From DATKEJ01 sp963768715 (GTDB lineage: Bacteria; Bacteroidota; Rhodothermia; Rhodothermales; DATKEJ01), in the NCBI GenBank assembly GCA_963768715.1, contig CAVYJC010000009.1, positions 1-64,000 on the forward strand: DNA of 64,000 bases, in the 5' to 3' direction. The notes beneath the pieces are model-generated. The model was not told the origin of the DNA. It did not search any database and saw nothing but the letters and a program-made list of their open reading frames with translations. Within the stretch, counting starts at the first letter, position 1; the number at the start of each line of letters is the position of its first letter. Positions 15,215 through 23,612 of this stretch are shown here, piece after piece. Made by a program: the position numbers and the translations under genes.

Positions 15215-15973
15215 TCAACGGTTTGGATGCTCGATTCCGGCCTTACTGGTGACCTCGGACCAAAGCGATCTGAACGCCTCAGCGGCCGGTCCGTTCGGAT
15301 CAAAGACCCCAACCGGCGCCCGTTCCACGCCCATCTGCTCGATTACGCTGGCGTAGGGAATCGTCGACTGGAGGAACTCGTACTCCGAAGGCACTGCATC
15401 GACGAGATCCCGATGCATTCGCTTGCGCCGATCGACCATTGAGAAGAACGGCAGGATGAGCGAACCCCGGCTGACATTCGCCTCCAGATGCTTCCGAATG
15501 CGCGCGAGCGTCTCGAGCGACAGTGGCGTTGGGATGGATGGGATCAGCACGATATCCGATGCGGCGAGCACGCCTTCAGTCATCTTCGAAAAACTGGGCG
15601 GGCAATCGATAAACAAGTGATCGTAATGCGCACGGAGCGGCTTCAACTGCTTGGCGATCCGCTTCTCGGGCCTCTTCAGCTTGGACAACAGGCGGTCTAG
15701 TTTGCGGTAACTGAAATCGGCCGGAATGAGGTCGAGCATCTCGAAATCGGTGCCGCGACGTGTCTTGAGCATCGATTTCTTGCGTTCGAGCATCCGGCTC
15801 CCGCCTCCTTTCACCTTCGCTTTGATCCGGAAGTAAAAACTGGCGGAGCCCTGCGGATCGAGATCCCATACCACGGTGCGATGGCCGTCCTGTGCGGACA
15901 AATACGCCAGATTGACCGCCGAAGTCGTCTTGCCAACGCCTCCTTTGAGATGGTATACCGTGATCACTTTCAT
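15215..15973 (-). CDS. ParA/MinD-family ATPase
   Basis: 252 residues. The deviant Walker A is intact: YHLKGGVGKTTSAVNLA (residues 7-23). Walker A-prime appears as VVWDLDPQGSAS, and Walker B as HLFIDCPPSFS. These are hallmarks of cytoskeletal-type ATPases that position plasmids, chromosomes or protein complexes. No ParB or parS-like site is next to it. Its partners are a CHAD protein upstream (gap of 8 bases) and an O-methyltransferase downstream, so it probably positions something other than DNA. CHAD proteins bind polyphosphate granules, so granule placement is one speculative role. Confidence 0.9.
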   Translation of the reverse strand: MKVITVYHLKGGVGKTTSAVNLAYLSAQDGHRTVVWDLDPQGSASFYFRIKAKVKGGGSRMLERKKSMLKTRRGTDFEMLDLIPADFSYRKLDRLLSKLKRPEKRIAKQLKPLRAHYDHLFIDCPPSFSKMTEGVLAASDIVLIPSIPTPLSLETLARIRKHLEANVSRGSLILPFFSMVDRRKRMHRDLVDAVPSEYEFLQSTIPYASVIEQMGVERAPVGVFDPNGPAAEAFRSLWSEVTSKAGIEHPNR

Positions 15974-15981
15974 GCAGAGAC

Positions 15982-17548
15982 TCAGCGCTGGTCCTTGAAT
16001 AGCTTGCGGAATGTACGCCGGTTCTTCTTGCGTGCGAATCGGGCGAACCGGCCGGCAAACTCCGCGCGCGCCTTATGCTGGCGTTCTTCGAGACTTGCGG
16101 CGAGCCTGCCCATCGCCATGACCGTTCCGGACGCGACGGGCCCCTCCTCCAGCATTTCCTGGGCGAATGCATCGAGGGCGTGGCGCTGAACTTCCAGGTC
16201 CTGGACATCGCCGAGGTTATTCTGAAGCACCTTCAATTCCGATATGAGCAGATCGATGGCGTCGGCCGGATACAGGCTCCTGAATATCTCCAAAAGGTAC
16301 CGAAGGTTCTTACTGACCAGTCGCAAATTGTGCAAGGCCGTCGCCGGAGTCGTCGGCGTGATGGCGCTGCCCTGCTTAATGATGGTGCCATAGACCTTCC
16401 AGATCCGTGCGGAAACGGCTGGCACGACCGACGCTCCCTTGTGCAGTGGCGCCGCCCCATGCACGTCGGTCCCGAACAGGAGTGATTCCCAGTTTGCGAG
16501 GAGTTGCTGGTAGCGCTCTCGTCTTCATCGAGCGCGCCATGATCTTGAATTCTCGCGCCCGCTTCCGCTCGAGAAAATCTCTCAGGGGAAGGAGCTGCTC
16601 CCCCACCTCATCGGGCAGCACCGCGCGATATCCGTCGACGTTCTCCAGGTAGACGTCGGCATCCCGCGTCGGTCCCGTGACTTTTCCGAGCCATTTGAAT
16701 CCCGGCCGAAACGTCTTCAAAACCTTTGACGAGATCCCCTTCTTGAACTGGCTGATAACAGATCGCGTCCGGCGCGTCGCGACGCGAAAATCGTGGAGAA
16801 ACTCGATATCGAGGTCCTCCAGGATGCCGTTCTCGTTCGCACGAACCGTGCGCGTCAGGTTGATGAGGATGGTCCGAAGCGCCTCATCCATCGACATGCC
16901 GCGATCGAGGATGATACGGGGTCGCGACGAGTAGTCGAGCGGCTCTCGCCCGATCGCAGCGAGCGAAAGTTCCAGAAGATTGTCGCCAACCTCTTTGAGA
17001 CCGGCGTCCGCCAGCGCGGCGGATATGTCGCTCGCATCGTTGTCGTATCCGAGAACGGCGGCCACCTCGATGACCTCGGGAAGACGGTGGGTGGAAGCAT
17101 CGTCTTCGTTAGTCGCCCTGGCGGCTGAGAGCACCCAGAGTCTGACGACGGTCTTCTTGTCGACGTTCAGTACACGGACGAGGCGCTGGCGGTACGAAAC
17201 CCGGACGATAGGCAGGAGAGCGCGCAAACCCGTAATAGAGGTCAGTCCATCCCGCGCAGGACCTTTGGGGAGGTCGGATGCGAACCGTGGAGGACGCACC
17301 AGGCGTGTCTGAAACAATTCCTGCCGGCGCCCCTGTTCGCGGATGAAGAGCGTGGAGTGCTGTCCTCCAGACTCGACAAACATCTCCCGATCGGCCTCAT
17401 AGAGGCGCCAGTCGAAGGTGTCGTAGAAGCGTGCGACGTGACGGGTGACAGGCTCAAACTCCAGATCGAATCCGCGAAGGATCTTACCAAGTTCGGATCC
17501 CGTCGAACTCTTTCCGACTATTATGTATCTCTTTGCCGAAGCGCGCAT
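15982..17548 (-). CDS. CYTH-like plus CHAD domain protein (frameshifted)
   Basis: The product starts MRASAKRYIIVGKSS, with an N-terminal region (to about 190) that looks like a degenerate CYTH/triphosphate-tunnel domain. A CHAD domain follows with the typical IEFLHDFRVATRRTRS. The frame breaks near 16516-16524, around residue 340. The rest of CHAD (ERYQQLLANWESLLFG, later LHNLRLVSKNLRYLLEIF) continues in another frame to 15982. One extra base explains the shift, so the whole gene is annotated here. CHAD domains are conserved histidine-rich helical units that bind inorganic polyphosphate. First gene of the CHAD-ParA-methyltransferase operon. Confidence 0.75.
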
Positions 17549-17617
17549 TGAGTTTTTGTACGGCCGTGTCCTACGTTCACCAAAACCGGCTCTCGGCGGA
17601 CCCGACTGAAACTACCG

Positions 17618-18118
17618 ATGAAAACTGTCCTTTTCCTCCGACACGGAAAATCCGATTGGGATGCCCCGTTCGATCACGATCACGAGCGCCCGCTCGCCAA
17701 ACGTGGCCGCAAAGCCGCGAAGGAGGTCGGCCGGTATTTGACCCATGTCGGACAAATTCCGGACGGCATCATTTCTTCGACGGCACTTCGCGCTCGTGAC
17801 ACGGTTGCCATCGCTTCTGAAGCCGGCTCGTGGAGTACTCCGATTCGCGAGACCCAGGCGCTTTACGGCACTTCTCCTGAAAACCTGATAAAGGTGATCC
17901 ACTCAGAGTCCGACAAAAACGAGCGACTCCTGCTCGTTGGCCACGAACCAACCTGGTCGGAGACCATCGGTCTTATGATTGGCCAGGCCAATATACGATT
18001 CCCCACTGCGGCGGTCGCCCGCATCGATTTCGACGTGAAGACGTGGTCGATGATTCGCTTCGGTCACGGCGAATTGATCTGGCTGCTGCCGCCAAAGGCG
18101 TTGCCTGAACCCGAGTAA
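17618..18118 (+). CDS. sixA: SixA-type histidine phosphatase
   Basis: 166 residues. The histidine-phosphatase signature LFLRHGKSDWD places the catalytic His at 9. SSTALRARDTVAIAS and LLLVGHEPTWSE carry the other catalytic Arg and His. Short length and an RHG start fit the SixA subgroup, which dephosphorylates phosphohistidine in phosphorelay proteins, or related small phosphatases. It is divergent from the CHAD gene with 69 bases between starts, so they may share control. The assignment to SixA rather than another small phosphatase is likely but not certain. Confidence 0.85.
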   Translation: MKTVLFLRHGKSDWDAPFDHDHERPLAKRGRKAAKEVGRYLTHVGQIPDGIISSTALRARDTVAIASEAGSWSTPIRETQALYGTSPENLIKVIHSESDKNERLLLVGHEPTWSETIGLMIGQANIRFPTAAVARIDFDVKTWSMIRFGHGELIWLLPPKALPEPE

Positions 18119-18130
18119 GGAACACAACTC

Positions 18131-18199
18131 GGGCAGGCCGCCCTCCGTCTTCGCTTTTACTTCGTTCGGCAATGACGGACAAGTCCGGTTGGCCTGCCC
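18131..18199. repeat. Inverted repeat GGGCAGGCC / GGCCTGCCC
   Basis: Nine-base perfect inverted repeat with a 51-base spacer, directly after the phosphatase stop and followed by CCTAC. It resembles the GGACACGCC element at 14431 in stem length and tail. The heptamer array starts five bases later. Confidence 0.6.
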
Positions 18200-18203
18200 C
18201 TAC

Positions 18204-18273
18204 GAACTTGGTACTTGGTACTTGGTAATTAGTACTTAGTACTTGGTACTTGGTACTTAGTACTTAGTGCTTA
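18204..18273. repeat. Heptamer array of ten units ending exactly on a stop codon
   Basis: Ten 7-base units (70 bases) of GTACTTG/GTACTTA type. The last unit is GTGCTTA (18267-18273), and its final three bases TTA are the stop codon (TAA) of the minus-strand oxidase. Period is exactly 7 throughout. Confidence 0.8.
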
Positions 18274-19233
18274 GTAGCACCTGGCGGCCACGATCTCGGC
18301 AACCTCGTCGGCACAGCCCCAGGCGAGTGTGAAACCCGAACCGCCGTGTCCATAGTTGTGGACAGCAATACGGCCGTCGTCCAGCGATTCGGACGCCAGA
18401 CGCACTTCGGGACGCCCGGGCCGCAAGCCTGCAAAAGCGCCGAGGATCGTTCCCTGCCGGACACGTCCGTCGAGACGTGCACATCGGGCTACAACATCTT
18501 CCGCCTCGGCTTGCGAAACCGACACGTCCCATCGATCGAACTGAGCTGATCCGCCGAGCACGCAGAAATCGCGGTTCGGGATGATGTATGTCGGTTGATC
18601 GGGATTCGTCTCGTCAGTCACGCATTCGTCGATCCCGGAGCCTGCGAGGCGGACGACAACTCCTCGGATAGGCATAACGGATCCGTCATGGCACAAATGC
18701 CTCGCGCCCAGTCCCGTGCAGTTGATGACGAATCTCGCGGGCAGCTCGGAGAGATCGCCAACCGGGCTTTCGAGCGTTCTGACAAATCCGCCAAGCGTCT
18801 CGATCCGCGCCTCAAGCCACGGCAGAAACGTGGAAGGCTCCGCGACCGGAAGCGTTGCCTCGAACGCCCTCGCAGCGGCATCTGAATCGGACCCCGACCT
18901 GGAAGACTCCCGAAAATCGACATCCTCGTCGGCCCAGAAGGGACGCTTTTCATCCGAACGAACGAGCGAGGTACACTTCACGAGCCGAACCCCGGCTGCG
19001 GGAATTTCCGCCAGTCGTTTGAGGGTGGCGAGCGATGCCAGGGCCCATCGAGCGACGCGGTCACCGCCCACTTTGTACGGATACCACAATCCAGCCGCCA
19101 GATTGCCTGTAGTTCCCGGATGACGCCGGTCGGCTACCACCTCAACGGAGAAGCCTCGCTCCAACAGCCGGATCGCAGTCGTCAGGCCGACAACGCCGGC
19201 CCCAACGACGATTACCCGAACATGTGCCGTCAT
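18271..19233 (-). CDS. FAD-dependent D-amino-acid oxidase family protein (DAO)
   Basis: 320 residues. The N-terminal dinucleotide-binding motif is VIVVGAGVVGLTTAIRLLERG (approximately 7-27). The middle has LAAGLWYPYKVGG, typical of D-amino-acid/D-aspartate oxidases. FVINCTGLGARHL follows, and the C-terminal FAD-binding stretch is VHNYGHGGSGFTLAWG. Such enzymes oxidise D-amino acids to keto acids with release of ammonia and hydrogen peroxide. Specificity (neutral or acidic substrate) cannot be decided. The stop codon is provided by the heptamer array at 18204-18273. It lies 21 bases downstream of the response regulator gene and may be co-transcribed. Confidence 0.85.
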   Translation of the reverse strand: MTAHVRVIVVGAGVVGLTTAIRLLERGFSVEVVADRRHPGTTGNLAAGLWYPYKVGGDRVARWALASLATLKRLAEIPAAGVRLVKCTSLVRSDEKRPFWADEDVDFRESSRSGSDSDAAARAFEATLPVAEPSTFLPWLEARIETLGGFVRTLESPVGDLSELPARFVINCTGLGARHLCHDGSVMPIRGVVVRLAGSGIDECVTDETNPDQPTYIIPNRDFCVLGGSAQFDRWDVSVSQAEAEDVVARCARLDGRVRQGTILGAFAGLRPGRPEVRLASESLDDGRIAVHNYGHGGSGFTLAWGCADEVAEIVAARCY

Positions 19234-19254
19234 AAGGGCCCCGATTCGTTTGGG

Positions 19255-19944
19255 CTACTCGGCGAACCGATAGCCGACGCCCTTCACTGTTTCGATGTAG
19301 TGCTCACCAATCTTGTCACGGATCTTACGAACGTGGACGTCGACCGTTCTCGGCGTGACGTACACGTCTTCGCCCCAGATCGCATCCAGCAGCTCTTCTC
19401 TCGATTGCACGACACCCGGTTTTGACGCCAGCATGAAGAGCAGCTCAAACTGCTTTCGAGGGAGATGATACTTGTGCTCCTTTCCGTCGATCTGGCGCCG
19501 GACGACGTACTTTTCGCGGTCTATTTCGATGTCACCTCGTTCGAGCAGGGGCTGCTGCTCGTCCTCGGGATAGACGCGTCTGAGGAGCGTCTGCACGCGC
19601 GCGCTCAGTTTTCGAGAGGAGACCGGTTTAGTGAGGTAATCGTCAGCCCCCGCATCCAGCCCCTTCAGCTCGTCGATTTCCTGAGACAGCGCCGTGAGCA
19701 TGATCACCGGCAGGTGGGCCGTGTCGGAATTGGCGCGAAGCCGCCGGCACGTTTCGATGCCGTCCAAAACCGGCATCCGGACATCCAGCACGACGAGATG
19801 CGGCTTGACGTCTTCGGCAACGGCGAGTGCCCGCTCTCCGTTTTCGGCCGTGAAAACCCTGTAACCGTCTCGCACCAGGTTGTACTTCACCAACTCGACC
19901 AGGTCGGGTTCGTCGTCAACCAGCAAGATTCTAAAATCACCCAA
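19255..19944 (-). CDS. PhoB/OmpR-family response regulator
   Basis: The receiver domain begins at FRILLVDDEPDLVELV, has the phospho-acceptor aspartate in VVLDVRMPVLDGIE and the switch lysine in DDYLTKPVS. The C-terminal winged-helix DNA-binding domain is complete and ends TPRTVDVHVRKIRDKIG...VKGVGYRF. The start is uncertain: an ATG at 20046 lies 74 bases inside glmM, while TTG 19944 gives MGDFRILLVDDE and is preferred. No histidine kinase is adjacent, so it is an orphan in this window. Together with glmM upstream and the oxidase downstream it forms a minus-strand run. Confidence 0.85.
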   Translation of the reverse strand: MGDFRILLVDDEPDLVELVKYNLVRDGYRVFTAENGERALAVAEDVKPHLVVLDVRMPVLDGIETCRRLRANSDTAHLPVIMLTALSQEIDELKGLDAGADDYLTKPVSSRKLSARVQTLLRRVYPEDEQQPLLERGDIEIDREKYVVRRQIDGKEHKYHLPRKQFELLFMLASKPGVVQSREELLDAIWGEDVYVTPRTVDVHVRKIRDKIGEHYIETVKGVGYRFAE

Positions 19945-19972
19945 AGCGGCTAATCCGTCTGGTGAATCGTTC

Positions 19973-21341
19973 TCATTGTGCCGTGATTTCGAGAACGAAG
20001 CGATCGGCAAGCGCCTCGGCAGCCTGTACCGTCGCGGCTTCGGCATATACGCGAATGATCGGCTCGGTGTTGGACTTTCTGAGGTGCACCCAACTGTTCT
20101 CGAAATCGATTTTCACACCGTCAATGTCGGTGACGCGTTCGTTGGCGTATTCCACGGCAATACGCTCGAGGACACTGTCGGGGTCCACTGAGTCGAGCGC
20201 CACTTTCTGTTTGGCCATGCCGTAGCGAGGCCATTCACTACGCCATTCCGAGAGGCTGACTCCGCGCTCCGCAAGCGTTTGGAGCGCAATGGCGATGCCT
20301 ACGAGAGCGTCCCTCCCGTGGTGAAGCGACGGTACAATGACGCCGCCGTTGCCTTCTCCCCCGATGAGCGCACCCACCTCCTTCATTTTTGCTACGACGT
20401 TCGCCTCGCCTACGGCAGACCGGTAAACATCCTGCCCGTATTTCGCAGCGACGTGTTCAACCGTTCGAGACGACGAGAGATTCGTGACGAACGGCCCGTC
20501 TCCGTGACTCCACATGAAATCCGCCGCGAGGACCTGGCTCAGCTCTTCACCCAGAAAACGACCTCCGTCTTCGACGAGCGCGAGGCGATCGGCATCCGGG
20601 TCGACGGCGACTCCGATGTCTGCTCCTGTCGAGCTCACGGTTTCCATCAACTCTTCGAGGTGGCCGGGTAGCGGCTCGGGATCGTGAGCAAAAAGGCCGG
20701 TCGGCTCGCAATGAATCTCCACGATCCGCTCGGACTCGACGCCGAGTCTTCGCAACAGAGCAGGCACGGCAATCCCTCCTACTGAGTTGACGCCATCCAC
20801 CACGACCTTGTAGTCCGCCTCGGCGATGAGATCGGCATCGATAAACGAAAGCTGCAGAATCGCCTGGATGTGGATATCGAGGAAGTCTTTGCTCAGAAAC
20901 CGAGCCGATGCGGTCGTAGCGCATCACATCGGCATTACCCGCCTCAGCCATTGCCAGGACTTCGCTGCCCTGCTCGGGCGTCAGGAACTCACCTTCCTCG
21001 TTGAAGAACTTCAGTGCGTTCCACTGGGCCGGGTTGTGGGAGGCCGAGAGAATGATTCCGCCCCGAGCTCGCTCATGGAGTACGGCCATCTCTACTGTAG
21101 GCGTTGTCGCGAGTCCGGCGTCGATTACGTTGCAGCCGGTGCTCTGCAATGCGCCTATGACAATCCTGGCACACAGCTCACCCGTCACCCGGGCGTCACG
21201 GCCGACAACGATCGTGGGAGCGCCGTCAAATCGATGCCGGCACCAGGTGCCGTAGGCGGATGCGAAACGAACGAGCGTCGCCGGATCGAGTCCGTCCCCA
21301 AAAACTCCCCTAACCCCGGAAATCGATGCAATGAGCGGCAT
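19973..21341 (-). CDS. glmM: Phosphoglucosamine mutase GlmM-like (frameshifted)
   Basis: The enzyme converts glucosamine-6-phosphate to glucosamine-1-phosphate for peptidoglycan and LPS. The start MPLIASISGVRGVFG at 21341 is chosen after an upstream extension without motifs. The phosphoserine loop GIILSASHNPAQWN, metal-binding VDPDADRLAL, sugar-binding IGGEGNGG and phosphate-binding RKSNTEPIIRVYAEA are all present. The frame shifts near 20895-20905: the first part ends at RIG and RFLSKDFLDIHIQAIL continues in another frame, explained by one extra base. Because this function is normally essential, a sequence error is more likely than a true mutation. A phosphomannomutase role is the alternative. 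Confidence 0.82.
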
Positions 21342-21539
21342 ATCTGGTCGTTGCGTGCGCTGCGCGAACGCTACGTCCGCGCCTTTGGTGTCGCGCATAA
21401 ACTAACCCGCTCGGCGGTAATCCCCGCCCCTCGTCGACAAAAGATTGATTCATTTTTCAAGCGCTTGTGCTGGTTCTGAGGAACCGTGCCGCCGGGTATC
21501 GGTTCTCCAGCGATCCCCAAGACTGTCATATCTGTAGAC

Positions 21540-22524
21540 ATGTCCATCGCACCAGACTTCGATCGAACGGCGGAACGCATTCGCTACATCCATCGGTTCA
21601 TCTTCGCTGTAATCGGCGTAGCAATTTGCCTGATTGCATGGGGCGGCTTCGTCACCAGCATCGACGCAGGGCTCGCCGTACCTGACTGGCCGACGTCGTT
21701 CGATTCGTGGGACGCTTTGAATCCTTGGCCCGACTTGGTGGACGATCACGCCCGTTCTGGCCGAACACGGCCATCGCCTGCTTGGTGCACTCGTCGGCAT
21801 ACTCACAGTTATCATGGCGATTTCGATATGGCGCGTCGATCCACGTCCGGGCGTCCGCGGTCTGGCGCTCGGCGCACTGGCCGTTGTAGTACTCCAGGGT
21901 GTCCTGGGTGGATTACGCGTCGTCCTGATTTCGCTGGATCTGGCCATCGTGCATGCTTTGACCGCCCAGATATTCTTCGCCCTGCTCGTTACGCTCGCGG
22001 TCATGACGTCTCGGTCCTGGCTTCACCGCAGGGCAACCGATGAGCGAGACGAGGCACGGAGTTCCCTTGCCCGGCTGGCGGCGATCACGGCGTTGATGAT
22101 CCTCGTCCAGATCGGTCTCGGCGCTCTGCTTCGCCACCCCGGCCGCGGCATCAGCGTATCGTTGGCGGTTGCGCACATGATTGGCGCCACGGTCGTGTTC
22201 GCCCTCGTGTTCGCCTTGATAATGAAAACAGTGCGGCATCACGGAGCTGACAAGACACTGGTGAAGGCGGTCCACACGTTGTCGGGTATACTCTTCGTAC
22301 AGATTGTTCTGGGTTTCACTGCATATTTTGTACTTTTGAATGAGTCAGGGATGCTGGTTCCGAGCAATTTCCAAGTCGTTGCGAACACGCTGCATCTCGT
22401 GATCGGAACGTTGTTATGGGGTACGGCCGTGGGAATTGCTGTCTGGGCGCGCGGGATGCCCGCCCCGGCGGAATCTTCTGCCACACCACAAGAAAGCCAG
22501 ATAGCGGCCGGCGCCGCGGGGTAA
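21540..22524 (+). CDS. ctaA: Heme A synthase CtaA/Cox15 (frameshifted)
   Basis: An integral membrane enzyme that oxidises heme O to heme A for cytochrome oxidase. ATG at 21540 starts an N-terminal helix RFIFAVIGVAICLIAWGGFVTS followed by GLAVPDWPTSF, a CtaA hallmark. The frame breaks at CCC 21729-21731. In the new frame PTWWTITPVLAEHGHRLLGA continues with the conserved His region, then further membrane helices and LVQIGLGALLRHPGRG. Removing one C from CCC restores a single chain. The stop is nine bases before ctaB, so heme O and heme A synthesis are one operon. No cytochrome oxidase subunit genes are in the window. Confidence 0.85.
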
Positions 22525-22533
22525 TCCATCTTA

Positions 22534-23535
22534 ATGCCCACCAAACAGACCGAACAGACAGTCACGATCGCACGGGCTAACGGCATATCGGAATCAGTCG
22601 TCCGCGACACATCCTCCGTTCCGCCGACCTATCTCAACAAGCGACGACATTTCGCTCGCGTCGAGCGGGCCAGTCGTGCGCGCATTGTGGACGTATGGGA
22701 CCTGATCAAGCCCGAGATCACTTTTCTGGTAGCAATCTCTTCGCTGGCCGGATTCTTTCTGGCAAGCCGCGGCGAAGTCGACGTAACGCTTCTTCTGAAC
22801 GCGCTGATCGGCGTCACCTTGAGTTCCGCGGGCGGCGGCATGCTCAATCACTACTTGGAGCGCAACTTGGACGGGCTGATGCGCCGGACCTCCACACGTC
22901 CGCTGCCTGACGGCCGCATTCCGATCGAGTTCGCGCTATTCGGAGGCATCCTGCTCACGCTCGTGGGCATTTTTGACCTCATCGTTCAGGTCAATTTGCT
23001 GACGGCCGTCCTGGCGGGAGTTACAGTATTCGGCTACCTGTTCGTGTACACGCCGCTCAAGCGACGAACAAAGTACAACACCATCGTCGGGTGTATTCCC
23101 GGCGCCCTGCCGGCACTCGGCGGATGGACCGCAGCGACGGGGTCGATCGATGCCGGTGGGCTGGCCTTGTTTGCCATCCTCTTCGTCTGGCAAATGCCGC
23201 ACTTTCTCTCGCTGGCATGGATGTACAGGCGTGACTACGCCCGTGCGGGGTTCGCCATGCTCCCTGTCGTCGAACCCGACGGTAGATCGACGGGATTCCA
23301 AACCCTCTTGTTTACGGTCCTCCTGGTGCTGTTCAGCATCGTACCGTTCGGACTGAACCTGACCGGCCTTGTCTACCTGGTCGGAATCCTCGCCACAGGC
23401 TTGTTCTTCGTCGTAACGTCTTACCGGTTCTATCGAACCCGCGGCAACGGGGATGCACGTAAGGTGCTCCTCGCGTCCGTCGTTTATGTACCGATTCTGG
23501 TCGGTCTCATTCTTGTTGACCAGTTCGTTGCCTGA
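22534..23535 (+). CDS. ctaB: Protoheme IX farnesyltransferase (heme O synthase)
   Basis: 333 residues of the UbiA prenyltransferase family; it attaches farnesyl to heme B to make heme O. The first motif is LNHYLERNLDGLMRRTSTRP (the N/D-x-x-x-D and R-T-x-x-R-P region). The second is YTPLKRRTKYNTIVGCIPGALP, with the third region WQMPHFLSLAWMYRRDY. These motif choices are specific for CyoE/CtaB. Seven or more membrane helices follow an unusually long hydrophilic N-terminus of about 50 residues. It is directly downstream of ctaA, which uses its product. Confidence 0.96.
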   Translation: MPTKQTEQTVTIARANGISESVVRDTSSVPPTYLNKRRHFARVERASRARIVDVWDLIKPEITFLVAISSLAGFFLASRGEVDVTLLLNALIGVTLSSAGGGMLNHYLERNLDGLMRRTSTRPLPDGRIPIEFALFGGILLTLVGIFDLIVQVNLLTAVLAGVTVFGYLFVYTPLKRRTKYNTIVGCIPGALPALGGWTAATGSIDAGGLALFAILFVWQMPHFLSLAWMYRRDYARAGFAMLPVVEPDGRSTGFQTLLFTVLLVLFSIVPFGLNLTGLVYLVGILATGLFFVVTSYRFYRTRGNGDARKVLLASVVYVPILVGLILVDQFVA

Positions 23536-23612
23536 TTTCGCCCCCACCCGCAGGCAACATGACGACCTGGATGGTCGTAGATCGGGATGTCTTACTCAAT
23601 AAAACCGTTCTC

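Noticed and set aside
18204..18273. Heptamer array considered as a CRISPR array
   Set aside because: Units are 7 bases with no spacers; no cas genes are in the window.
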